The notes under the pieces: model-generated
What the model saw: only the letters and a program-made list of their open reading frames with translations
Databases searched by the model: none
Told to the model about the DNA's origin: nothing
Program-made: the position numbers and the translations under genes
Part shown: piece after piece, positions 7,642 through 14,448 of the stretch
Numbering within the stretch: the first letter of the stretch is position 1
Layout: the number at the start of each line of letters is the position of its first letter
NCBI GenBank assembly: GCA_023462275.1
Contig: JAEWYD010000382.1
Coordinates: forward strand, 1 to 18,435
Source of the DNA: Actinomycetes bacterium
GTDB taxonomy: Bacteria > Actinomycetota > Actinomycetes > Actinomycetales > Cellulomonadaceae
Direction: 5' to 3'
DNA length: 18,435 bases

Positions 7642-7678
7642 ACGTCGTCGGGGACGTCGAACGCGTCCCCGACGACGT
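7642..7678 (+). terminator. Strong stem-loop terminator after the CHAP-SLH gene
   Basis: Perfect 15-bp arms at 7642-7656 (ACGTCGTCGGGGACG) and 7664-7678 enclose a 7-nt loop, 41 nt after the stop codon. No T-run follows. The size and perfection of the stem make a transcription terminator likely. Confidence 0.7.
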
Positions 7679-7693
7679 CGTCGTCGGGCCTGG

Positions 7694-7723
7694 TCGTCAG
7701 TGGATCCAGACGGCAGGTACGGT
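7694..7723 (+). promoter_or_regulatory. Possible promoter of the nuclease gene
   Basis: TACGGT (7718-7723) fits the TAnnnT pattern of a -10 box. A poor -35-like TCGTCA (7694-7699) precedes it by 18 bp, and the hairpin at 7642-7678 suggests that transcription must restart here. This is weak evidence from sequence alone. Confidence 0.25.
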
Positions 7724-7771
7724 TCGGTGCCCCGACGGGGTCCGTCCGTGGTGCTCTGGAGAAGGGTCCCG

Positions 7772-8821
7772 ATGCTCAAGCTGCTCGCGTGGGTTGCTGC
7801 ACACAAGGTCGTCGCGGCGGTGGCCGTGGTGTCCGTGGTGACGTTCGGCGTCGTGGCGGGTGCTTCGAGCGACGGGAACCGCGCGGTCGTCGTTCGGGTC
7901 GTCGACGGCGACACCGTCGATGTCAGATTTGACGGAAGGCTCGAGAGGGTCCGCCTCCTGAACGTGGACACGCCCGAGACGGTCGACCCGGACCGCCCCG
8001 TCGAGTGCCTCGGCGAGGAAGCCACGGCGTTCCTGGCCGAGACCCTCCCGTCGGGCACCGAGGTGACTCTCGAGTTCGACGTCGATCGACAGGACCGTTA
8101 CGGGAGACTGCTGGCCGGAGTGTTCGTCGGCCAGGAGCTGGTCAACGCGGAGATCGCCCGCCGAGGTCTCGGCGTCGCGATGCTCGTCGAACCGAACGAC
8201 CGGTTCTACGACGACGTGGCGGCGACGCAGGCGGAGGCGGTCGCGGCCGGTGTCGGGCTCTTCGGCACCGATGTTGCGTGCTCGCTGCCCGCACAGGTCG
8301 AGGACTTCGCCCAGAAGGCGGAGACCGCAAGCGGGGCGGGCTACGGGCTGTCGGAGGACCTGAGCGCCTACGACGTCGCCCTGAGCGAACTCGCCGGCGC
8401 GGTGGCGGCCGGTGTTGCGCTGGACGAGATCCTCTCGGGCGGCGACGCATGGCCGGGAACGGCCTATCCGGCCGCCATGAGAGCTGGCTGGGCCGCCGCC
8501 ATCGACGCGGACGTCGCGAGGTTGGAGGCCACGATCGAGGACGTCGAACGTGGCAGGAGGGAGCTCGAGGAGCGCCTTGAGGCAGAGCGCGCTGCCGCCG
8601 AGGAGGCAGCCCGTGTTGCCGCCGAGGAGGCCGCGCGTGCTGCCGCCGAGGAAGCGGCGCGGGCAGCTCAACAAGCGGCGATCGATGCAGCGCAGGAGGA
8701 GGCTCGCCGAACCAGCGACAGCTGTCAGGTTCCCGCGGACTCGTCCGGGTCGTCCGGCTACACCGGGTGCCGTGCCTACGCCCCCGGCGGCAAGACGTGG
8801 ACTCCCATCCCGTGCCCCTGA
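7772..8821 (+). CDS. Secreted or membrane-anchored thermonuclease (SNase-like) with a coiled-coil tail
   Basis: This 349-residue protein has an N-terminal hydrophobic helix (about 11-31) acting as signal or anchor, a staphylococcal-nuclease domain (about 37-170), an Ala/Glu/Arg coiled coil (about 245-313) and a Cys-containing end. The nuclease site is intact: RVVDGDTV gives D45 and D47, VRLLNVDTPE gives R61, D66 and E69, and DRYGR gives R112. These match the Ca2+ and catalytic residues of the family, so it should cut DNA or RNA outside the cytoplasm. The tail contains three AAAEEAAR-type octads and ends TGCRAYAPGG...IPCP with C318, C333 and C348. That end stands where many relatives have an excalibur domain, but it lacks the excalibur pattern. 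The ATG at 7772 is preceded by GGAGAAGGG; an in-frame ATG at 7700 has no ribosome-binding site. Confidence 0.9.
   Translation: MLKLLAWVAAHKVVAAVAVVSVVTFGVVAGASSDGNRAVVVRVVDGDTVDVRFDGRLERVRLLNVDTPETVDPDRPVECLGEEATAFLAETLPSGTEVTLEFDVDRQDRYGRLLAGVFVGQELVNAEIARRGLGVAMLVEPNDRFYDDVAATQAEAVAAGVGLFGTDVACSLPAQVEDFAQKAETASGAGYGLSEDLSAYDVALSELAGAVAAGVALDEILSGGDAWPGTAYPAAMRAGWAAAIDADVARLEATIEDVERGRRELEERLEAERAAAEEAARVAAEEAARAAAEEAARAAQQAAIDAAQEEARRTSDSCQVPADSSGSSGYTGCRAYAPGGKTWTPIPCP
8591..8662 (+). repeat. Three tandem 24-bp repeats coding for AAAEEAAR
   Basis: Three near-identical 24-bp units (8591-8614, 8615-8638, 8639-8662) encode AAAEEAAR, VAAEEAAR and AAAEEAAR in the coiled-coil tail of the nuclease. 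They are likely to vary in copy number between strains by slippage. Confidence 0.8.
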
Positions 8822-8840
8822 GAGCGCGGTCGCGCACCGG

Positions 8841-8913
8841 TGGGCCCCGTGGGGATCGAACCCACAACCCGCGGATTAAAAGTCCGCTGCTCTGCCAATT
8901 GAGCTAGAGGCCC
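8841..8913 (-). tRNA. tRNA-Lys (anticodon UUU)
   Basis: This 73-nt cloverleaf reads on the minus strand from GGGCCTC (5' acceptor arm, 8913-8907) to GGGGCCC plus discriminator A at 8841. The anticodon arm is GCGGA-CTTTTAA-TCCGC, giving anticodon TTT. The T arm contains GGTTCGATCC. The CCA end is not encoded (the genome continues CCGG). It lies between the nuclease gene and the peptide operon and points toward the nuclease. Confidence 0.97.
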
Positions 8914-9145
8914 GGGACATGCGGGGCCGAGTTCCAGGGCCCTTGCGACGACGCCAGGGAGAACCCGGCCGACGCTCGCCTGCCAGGGCAAGGCTACGGC
9001 GTCGGCGTCGGTAGCCACCGGCTCTCGGAGCCGGACGGGCCTCAGTGTTGTCGGCCCCGGCGTGCGGCGCGTCCGTTCTGGAGCGGGCAATGGCCGGTGA
9101 CACGCCGGCTGTGCCGACCGACCGCCCGGGGTGTCGCACCGACCA

Positions 9146-9180
9146 GCAACCGCCGTCTCACCTCGTGTCGCAGCGGTTGC
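9146..9180 (+). promoter_or_regulatory. Inverted repeat upstream of the peptide operon, possible operator
   Basis: GCAACCGC (9146-9153) and GCGGTTGC (9173-9180) are perfect 8-bp inverted arms separated by 19 bp. The right arm overlaps a TTGCGA -35-like box (9177-9182). That position suits repression by a dimeric regulator, but no regulator gene is linked. Confidence 0.35.
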
Positions 9181-9206
9181 GACTCCTGTCATCGCATGCA
9201 AAGACT
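9177..9206 (+). promoter_or_regulatory. Possible promoter of the precursor peptide operon
   Basis: TTGCGA (9177-9182) and AAGACT (9201-9206) are spaced by 18 bp and keep the key A, A and T positions of a -10 box. They lie about 40 nt before the start codon. No better pair is visible. Confidence 0.3.
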
Positions 9207-9247
9207 GCCGGGTCCGGGAAGGTCCCGGGTAGTGGAAGGGGGCATCC

Positions 9248-9364
9248 ATGAGCGCAGTGGAAATCGTCGAGATCGTCACCGAGGAGTCCGGAGCGGAGGA
9301 GGCCGAGCGTCCCACGCGTCGGCCCTCGACGCGCGTGATGCGGTGCGACTGCATCGCGATCTGA
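9248..9364 (+). CDS. Putative RiPP precursor peptide, 38 residues, C-terminal Cys-x-Cys
   Basis: The 38-codon frame starts ATG at 9248, with AAGGGGG (9236-9242) 5 nt upstream. The product falls into three parts. The N-terminus is acidic and amphipathic (VEIVEIVTEE, 4-13, then EEAE). A basic linker follows (RPTRRPSTR, 21-29). The C-terminal tail is MRCDCIAI (31-38). An acidic leader, a proline/arginine hinge and a short Cys-bearing tail are usual for a precursor whose leader is bound by enzymes and later removed. The gene opens an operon with an exporter, a metallopeptidase-like protein, an oxidoreductase and membrane maturation-type proteins, and a strong stem-loop follows it. I recognise no known precursor family. 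The alternative is a chance short frame, which the ribosome-binding site, position and composition make less likely. The core boundary is not known. Confidence 0.68.
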   Translation: MSAVEIVEIVTEESGAEEAERPTRRPSTRVMRCDCIAI

Positions 9365-9377
9365 CGTCACGGTCCAT

Positions 9378-9413
9378 TGCTCTGGGTGGGGCCATCTGGT
9401 CCCACCCAGAGCA
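9378..9413 (+). terminator. 16-bp stem-loop between precursor gene and downstream operon
   Basis: Arms 9378-9393 (TGCTCTGGGTGGGGCC) and 9398-9413 pair over 16 bp with one G-U and an ATCT loop. It starts 13 nt after the precursor stop and ends 27 nt before the next ATG, with no T-run. Such hairpins often act as partial terminators or 3'-end stabilisers that let the precursor be made in excess over its enzymes. Confidence 0.65.
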
Positions 9414-9440
9414 GCCGCTCGATGCACACCTGGAGATCAC

Positions 9441-9905
9441 ATGACGCAGGGGGCCACCAGCCGATTCGCTCCGACCTCGGGTCTGCACCCCGACCGGATC
9501 GAGTCGCTCGACGACGTCCGCGCCTACATCGAGGCGATCAACCTAGAGCCGATCAAGGAACGGTTGACTCTGCCGTACGCCGAGGGCGGTCGGGCATGGG
9601 AGAAGGAGCGCGCGGACTACTACGAGCCCATGTACCGCACGTGGCTCTTCCTTCGCCGCAAGTACGAGCACGAGCTGATGCCGCCGCACGCCGAGATGGA
9701 TGAGCTCTGGCACGGCCACATCCTCGACACCAACCAGTACATGGTCGACTGCAACCGGATCTTCGGCTACTACTTCCACCACTTCCCGTACTTCGGGGTT
9801 CGTGACGCCGCCGATGCCGAGCACCTCACCGACGCGTGGGCGAACACCCAACGCCGCTATCTCGAGGAGACCGGCGACTACATCTACGACTTCGACGAAG
9901 CATGA
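9441..9905 (+). CDS. GRDP-like (DUF1399-type) WHxH protein
   Basis: This 154-residue soluble protein has the signature DELWHGHILDT (87-97), then DC (103-104), FG and YYFHHFPYFG (110-119). The W-H-x-H ... D-C ... G ... HHFPYFG pattern is that of the family named after plant glycine-rich-domain proteins (GRDP-like, formerly DUF1399). H91, H93, C104, H113 and H114 could bind a metal; that is inference, as the family has no known reaction. GGAG lies 5 nt before the ATG at 9441. Its stop overlaps the next start (ATGA at 9902-9905), so it is translationally coupled to the exporter. As the first gene after the precursor it is a prime candidate for the modifying or leader-binding protein. Confidence 0.8.
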   Translation: MTQGATSRFAPTSGLHPDRIESLDDVRAYIEAINLEPIKERLTLPYAEGGRAWEKERADYYEPMYRTWLFLRRKYEHELMPPHAEMDELWHGHILDTNQYMVDCNRIFGYYFHHFPYFGVRDAADAEHLTDAWANTQRRYLEETGDYIYDFDEA

Positions 9906-11245
9906 GGGCACCGGCCCCGCCAGGTGCCGTCGTCGAGCCGGGTTCGAAGGGCCGCGTCCAGTCCGCCATCGTGGCGAACCTCCCCGTCATCACCATCAGC
10001 TATGCGACGGGGGGGCTGAACGGTGACCTGATGCAGGCATTCGCGGTCGACGCCGTGGGGATCTCGCCCGCCGTGCTCGGGCTGACCTACGGGCTGATGC
10101 TCCTGAGCGTCCCGGTGCAGTTCGGCTCCATCGCGATCGTCGAGAGGGTCGGCTTCCGTCGCACCATGATCGTCGGATACTGCGCGTTGCTCGGGCTCAT
10201 GGCGGTGCTCGCCATGGCCCCCGGTGCCTGGAACCCCACGCTGGTCTTCGTCGTTGCCGTCGTACTGATCGAGGTCGTGGTGTCGTCGTCGTGGGGTCTT
10301 GCGTGGCACCCCTGGATGCAGCAGGTCATCCCGAGGCCGCAGCGTCCGCGCTACCTCGCCAACGCACAGGCCTCCGCGCAGGGGTTCAACCTCGTCATGC
10401 TGGCAACCTTCGCAGCCATCGCCGGCAGCGTCGTGTCCGGGGCGGAGTACCAGGCGTTCCTCACGATCCTCGGCGTCTTCGTCCTCGTGTCGATCGTCGC
10501 GTTCCGGCGCCTTCCGGAGGTCGCCGGTCCGCCCGCAGAGGCCGACGGCGCGCGGCCGGGCGGATTCGGCGCGTCCGTGGCGGCCGGCTACCGACGGCTG
10601 TGGGCGGGCGTTCGTGCTGCTCGCGCGTTGCCGAACATGCGTCGGCTCCTCTTCGCGTACGTCATCGACATCTTCATGGCCACGCCCCTGCTGGCCGGCT
10701 ACGCACTGGTGGTGGTCGGAGTTCCCGCGTCGTTGCTGGCGGTCGCGATCGGCGCGCGCTCTCTGTGCGGGGTCCTGCTCGGCCCGTTCTGGGGGCGCCT
10801 CCTCACGCGGTGGGGCTTCAGGCGGACCGTCGCCGTCTCCGTGCTCGCGGGGGCTGCGGCGAAGCTGCTGTGGCTCTTCCTCCCCGCTGACACGGGGCAT
10901 GGTGCCTCGGCCGGCACGCAGGTCACGTTCGTCGTCGTGGCGCTTGCTGGTGCAGCGCTCGGAGTCGGCTACGGGCTCGCGATGCAGTTCCTCTGGTACG
11001 AGCTGACGCCCGAGTCGGAGTCGGTGGCGTTGTTCACCCTGAAGGACGTCCTCGAATCGGCAAAGGCGCAGCTCGGAATGGCGGTGGCCGGCGTGCTCGT
11101 CACGGCCGCCACGGCCTCGACCCTGTCCGTCGGCGTCGTCTCCGTGGACCCCTACAAGCTCGCGGTCCTCGGGGGGATCCCCGTCGCCGTCGTCGTGCTG
11201 CGCACGCTCAGGCGCATCGAGACGCCCGAGGCCGCGCATGCCTGA
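9902..11245 (+). CDS. Major facilitator superfamily transporter, probable peptide exporter
   Basis: This 447-residue protein has about twelve hydrophobic segments in two halves. Each half carries a motif-A-like loop: ERVGFRRTM (81-89) and GRLLTRWGFRRT (298-309). The central cytoplasmic loop lies near 203-245. MFS proteins use ion gradients to move small molecules; here, inside a putative peptide operon, the likeliest job is export of the product or self-protection. No ABC transporter is present. The ATG at 9902 overlaps the stop of the previous gene by 4 nt. The frame opens earlier (9836), but that stretch lies inside the GRDP-like gene. The substrate is not shown by the sequence. Confidence 0.88.
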   Translation: MRAPAPPGAVVEPGSKGRVQSAIVANLPVITISYATGGLNGDLMQAFAVDAVGISPAVLGLTYGLMLLSVPVQFGSIAIVERVGFRRTMIVGYCALLGLMAVLAMAPGAWNPTLVFVVAVVLIEVVVSSSWGLAWHPWMQQVIPRPQRPRYLANAQASAQGFNLVMLATFAAIAGSVVSGAEYQAFLTILGVFVLVSIVAFRRLPEVAGPPAEADGARPGGFGASVAAGYRRLWAGVRAARALPNMRRLLFAYVIDIFMATPLLAGYALVVVGVPASLLAVAIGARSLCGVLLGPFWGRLLTRWGFRRTVAVSVLAGAAAKLLWLFLPADTGHGASAGTQVTFVVVALAGAALGVGYGLAMQFLWYELTPESESVALFTLKDVLESAKAQLGMAVAGVLVTAATASTLSVGVVSVDPYKLAVLGGIPVAVVVLRTLRRIETPEAAHA

Positions 11246-12533
11246 CCTCGCGTCCCTCGTCGACGCGCGGCACCGACTGGCGCGTGAGGAGATGGGCGAG
11301 CTGGGCATCGTCTGGCCCGCGGCGGACGGGTCTGCACCCCGCGGCGACAGGGCGGTGGGCCGTGAGCGCGTCCCGCAGGACCAGCTCCCCGAGGCCGCGC
11401 GCCGGTTCGCGTTCGAGCTGGCTGCCGCGGAGAGAGGCCTGGGTCTGTTCGAGTGGTGGGCCGCGTGGCTCACCTCGGTCGGGAGCCACCCGACGGCGGA
11501 CCCCCGCGGCGCGCTCCGTGCGGCAAGCGTGACGACGGTCGACAGGGCGGCGGGCGCGTCGATCGACGCCGCCCTCCGTCGCGATCTCGCGGACCTCGTC
11601 GACGTCGCCGTCGAGGTGGCCGGACGGCGCGCCGCGCTCGAGCACGACCACCACCTCACGAGAAGTGGCGTTGGCGCGGTCCTCACGACACTCGAAGTGT
11701 TCCTGGACGACACGCGGGACGCCTACGAGGGCGTCGTCGGGCGGGGGGTGTGTCCCCGACGCGCCGCCGAGGTGTACGCCCGACTCGCAGCCGATGGTCG
11801 GGCATGCGCCCTGAGCCAGTCGTCAGCGCTGGCGCTCGTCGTCGGCGACAGGTCGGTGAGCAGCTGGCTCGACGGGTCGACCTCCACGGTCCATCGCGGT
11901 CGTTGCGGCGGCGCGAGCTCGGTCGCGCGCTTTCCCCTGAGGGGCACGGACATCCTCCTCGGCCCGCACACCGGTGTGCGGGCAGGGCTGGAGCTGCTGC
12001 ACGAGGTGGCGCACGCGATCCACCACGACCTGCTGTTCCGCTTCGAGCCCGCTGGTCGTGCGGCCTTCCCCGACGCTCTCTGGATGGAGACGTGGGCCCA
12101 CCTCGTCGAGCACCTCGGCGGCGTCGGCGTGGCCGGACACGTCGCGCGGCGTTCCCTCGTGCTCGCCCGTGTCCACGCCGTTCGCGCCCTGTACGGATGG
12201 CTGGCGCTCGATCGCGGCCGGACCCCCGGCGAGCTCGACGCCCTTCTCCGGGAGCTCTACGGCCATCACCTGGGCGCCGCTCCGCCACCGTGCGACGTCG
12301 TGACCGACCTGTTCGGAGCCCAGCAGAACCTGCTGCGCGCCCAGGCGCTCGCCGCTGCCGCTGTGCTCGGCTCGGCGCCGGACGTCGCACCGGCGGGGAA
12401 GTCCCCGAGCGAGCTCTTCGCAGCGATGCTGCACTGGGCGGTCGGTCTGGACGGGACCTCTCTGTCGATGCTCGCCGACGGCACCGCGGCCGAGGTGCTC
12501 GGTCGCGCGGTGCGCGCGGGCAGTGCCGCATGA
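11238..12533 (+). CDS. M3-like HExxH zinc metallopeptidase homologue
   Basis: This 431-residue soluble protein has one recognisable catalytic stretch: LLHEVAHAIHHDLLF with H255, E256 and H259, then WMETWAHLVEHL with E284. The 29-residue distance from the first His to the third ligand Glu equals that of M3 oligopeptidases (thimet oligopeptidase H473, H477, E502), and the second His cluster resembles the M3 HEFGHxxH form. The N-terminal 230 residues are helical and not recognised. In this operon it may remove the leader peptide. The alternative is a HExxH-type iron/2-oxoglutarate peptide hydroxylase, as annotated in some RiPP clusters. The gene overlaps the exporter by 8 nt and the next gene by 4 nt. 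Confidence 0.72.
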   Translation: MPDLASLVDARHRLAREEMGELGIVWPAADGSAPRGDRAVGRERVPQDQLPEAARRFAFELAAAERGLGLFEWWAAWLTSVGSHPTADPRGALRAASVTTVDRAAGASIDAALRRDLADLVDVAVEVAGRRAALEHDHHLTRSGVGAVLTTLEVFLDDTRDAYEGVVGRGVCPRRAAEVYARLAADGRACALSQSSALALVVGDRSVSSWLDGSTSTVHRGRCGGASSVARFPLRGTDILLGPHTGVRAGLELLHEVAHAIHHDLLFRFEPAGRAAFPDALWMETWAHLVEHLGGVGVAGHVARRSLVLARVHAVRALYGWLALDRGRTPGELDALLRELYGHHLGAAPPPCDVVTDLFGAQQNLLRAQALAAAAVLGSAPDVAPAGKSPSELFAAMLHWAVGLDGTSLSMLADGTAAEVLGRAVRAGSAA

Positions 12534-13930
12534 GCGTCCGCGCGCTCCGGGTGATGCTCGTCGGCGTCGGCCTCCATGCCGCGCGGGCACACCTGCCCAT
12601 CCTTCGCGTCCTCACGAGCGGGCGTCCGGTCGAGCTGGTCGCGGCCCTCGACCTCGAGGACGCTGCCCACGAGGCGAGGTCCCGACTCGAGGCCGCAGGC
12701 TTCCCCCGCGTCGCGCTCTACGGGATACGTGCGTCGTCCGAGGACGACGGTTCGCCCACCGGTCTCGGGGACGCCCTCGCCGGGATCGTCGCCAGGCACG
12801 GCATCAACACCGTCGTCATCGCGACGGATGCCGAGTCCCACTGGCCGTACCTCGAGTGGGCTGTCGCGCAGGGCTTTCACGTCATGGTGGACAAGCCGGT
12901 CCTCGCCGTGCGCGACGCGTCGGGCGACACGAGCGCCGCGGCGACGCTGACGGAGCGGGTCGGGCTGCTCGAGCGTGCCCTGAGGACCTACCCCGGGACG
13001 GCGCGCGTCCTCGTCCACCGCCGCGCCAACCCGGCATACCGCCTCGTGGCCCAGGAGGTGGCCAGCGCGACGGACCAGACGGGCTGCCACATCACAGGAC
13101 TCGTCGCCGAGCACTCGGACGGCGAGTGGCGCATGCCGGACGAGCTGGTGGCTCAGCGCTACCACCGCGTGGACCGCGGGGTGGGGGTGCTGTCCCACTC
13201 GGGCTACCACGTCCTCGACTCGGCGATGTGGTGGCTGGCCTCCTCGGGGCTGTCGACGACCCCGGACGTGACCGCCACCGCTGTCGACCCCGTCGAAGCC
13301 TTCGGGCAGCTTCCCGACTCGAGCCTGCGTCGCGCGTTCCCGACCGGCGACCTGACCGACCGCCTCGCGGCGGTCGCCGAGCAGGAGATCGCCTGGGGCG
13401 AGTGGGACACCCACCTGCAGATCCAGCACCGCGACGGCGGCCGGCTGCTCTCGCGGAGCGATCTGCACCTCCTCCACTCCGGCTTCTCCCACCGGGGCTG
13501 GCTCTCCTCGGCCGGACGCGATCTCTACACCGGCAACGGCAGGATCGGTCACGAGGTCTTCTCGATCCACCAGGGCCCGTTCCAGGCCATCAAGCTCCTT
13601 GCGCTGCAGGGCGGCGCGTTGTCTCGGCCGGAGTCTCCCTACGACGTGGAAGGCCCTCGGCACTGCGAGGTGCACATCTTCCGGAACACCCACTTCTTGC
13701 GCGGGGACCACTACGAGCGGATCACGCTGGAGGCGCTCGAGCCGGCGATCGAGCCCGAGTTCCTCGGGCTCGGGCCAGGGAAGGTCGCTCTCTATCAGGA
13801 GTTCGTCGAGGCTGCCCTCGACGGGCGACGGGACTCCCACTTCCACTCGAGCCTGGCGGAGCACATCGGCGTGATGCGGGTCTACGCCAGCGGCTGCCGC
13901 GCGATCGCCGAGGGGCGGTCTCGCCGATGA
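12530..13930 (+). CDS. Gfo/Idh/MocA-family NAD(P)-dependent oxidoreductase
   Basis: This 466-residue protein has an N-terminal Rossmann fold (VMLVGVGLHAARAHL, 8-22), the family segment VVIATDAESHWPYLEWAVAQ (95-114) and VMVDKPV (118-124, the EKP motif with Asp for Glu). GVLSHSGYHVLDSAMWWL, at roughly 215-235, matches the C-terminal-domain catalytic region. Most relatives oxidise or reduce sugars or cyclitols; about 350 residues is usual, so this one is long. Its role in a peptide operon is open: it may oxidise or reduce a residue, or make a sugar or cofactor. The start is ATG at 12530, overlapping the previous stop as ATGA; the stop overlaps the next start in the same way. Confidence 0.85.
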   Translation: MSVRALRVMLVGVGLHAARAHLPILRVLTSGRPVELVAALDLEDAAHEARSRLEAAGFPRVALYGIRASSEDDGSPTGLGDALAGIVARHGINTVVIATDAESHWPYLEWAVAQGFHVMVDKPVLAVRDASGDTSAAATLTERVGLLERALRTYPGTARVLVHRRANPAYRLVAQEVASATDQTGCHITGLVAEHSDGEWRMPDELVAQRYHRVDRGVGVLSHSGYHVLDSAMWWLASSGLSTTPDVTATAVDPVEAFGQLPDSSLRRAFPTGDLTDRLAAVAEQEIAWGEWDTHLQIQHRDGGRLLSRSDLHLLHSGFSHRGWLSSAGRDLYTGNGRIGHEVFSIHQGPFQAIKLLALQGGALSRPESPYDVEGPRHCEVHIFRNTHFLRGDHYERITLEALEPAIEPEFLGLGPGKVALYQEFVEAALDGRRDSHFHSSLAEHIGVMRVYASGCRAIAEGRSRR

Positions 13931-14448
13931 GCGCACGCGTCCGGTCGATGATCAGGTTCGCCGGGGCCGCGACCGTCGTCGTCGCCACTGCCGGGAACCT
14001 CGGTGCCCTCCGCCGTCGGTTTCCGGGCTCGTGGCTGTGCGGTGCGTACGACATGTTCTCCCACGACGTGCCGGACCCCGCCGGAGGGCAGCTGCGGCTT
14101 CGCGCCCACCTCGAGGACGGGCGCGTCGTCGACGGCGAACGCGTCCATCCGCTCCTCCCGATCGAGCACTTCCGGGTGGCCTCCCTGATCAAGGAGATCC
14201 TGGCCGTCGGGGACCCTCGTGCCGCTGAGGCGTTCTTCCGGATGGTCGCCCGGGAGTGGGGCGCGCCGCGGACGCCGATCAACCAGGTGCGGCGCTTCCC
14301 TGGACGGCTGCGCGGCGAGCTGGCGGCGCTGGAGGTCGCCCGAGGTGCCGTGACGCTCTTCGGCCGCGACGCGGGGAAGTTCGAGCAGGTGCAGGTGTGC
14401 CTGCGCTACGCGAAGCGAGGTTCCGGCGATGCCGATGCCGCGACGTGA
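13927..14448 (+). CDS. Small membrane-anchored protein, possible SdpA-like partner of the HTTM protein
   Basis: This 173-residue protein has one N-terminal transmembrane helix (about 9-27) followed by a soluble domain. AYDMFSHDVPDP (40-51), the segment LRAHLEDGRVVDGERVHP (58-75) and VQVCLRYAKR (155-164) are its clearest features. Soluble partners of HTTM/SdpB-type proteins often have an aromatic-MF or FF motif followed by a beta-rich region, which this resembles. The likeness is from pattern, not from a measured alignment. The gene overlaps the oxidoreductase by 4 nt and the following HTTM-like gene by 20 nt. That tight pairing is as expected for an SdpA/SdpB-type unit. Confidence 0.55.
   Translation: MSARVRSMIRFAGAATVVVATAGNLGALRRRFPGSWLCGAYDMFSHDVPDPAGGQLRLRAHLEDGRVVDGERVHPLLPIEHFRVASLIKEILAVGDPRAAEAFFRMVAREWGAPRTPINQVRRFPGRLRGELAALEVARGAVTLFGRDAGKFEQVQVCLRYAKRGSGDADAAT

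Larger units (their letters stand above)
8914..9247. other. 334-bp intergenic region between tRNA-Lys and the peptide operon
   Basis: No gene is supported here. The region contains a small hairpin with arms CCGGCTC (9018-9024) and GAGCCGG (9028-9034), the inverted repeat at 9146-9180, and the likely promoter and ribosome-binding site of the precursor gene. It must also hold the tRNA promoter on the minus strand, which I could not place. Confidence 0.6.

Noticed and set aside
8841..8913. attB/attL site at tRNA-Lys
   Set aside because: No second copy of the tRNA 3' end and no integrase in the window.
9045..9251. 68-codon frame upstream of the precursor
   Set aside because: No ribosome-binding site, random composition, and it would run over the promoter and Shine-Dalgarno of the better precursor frame.
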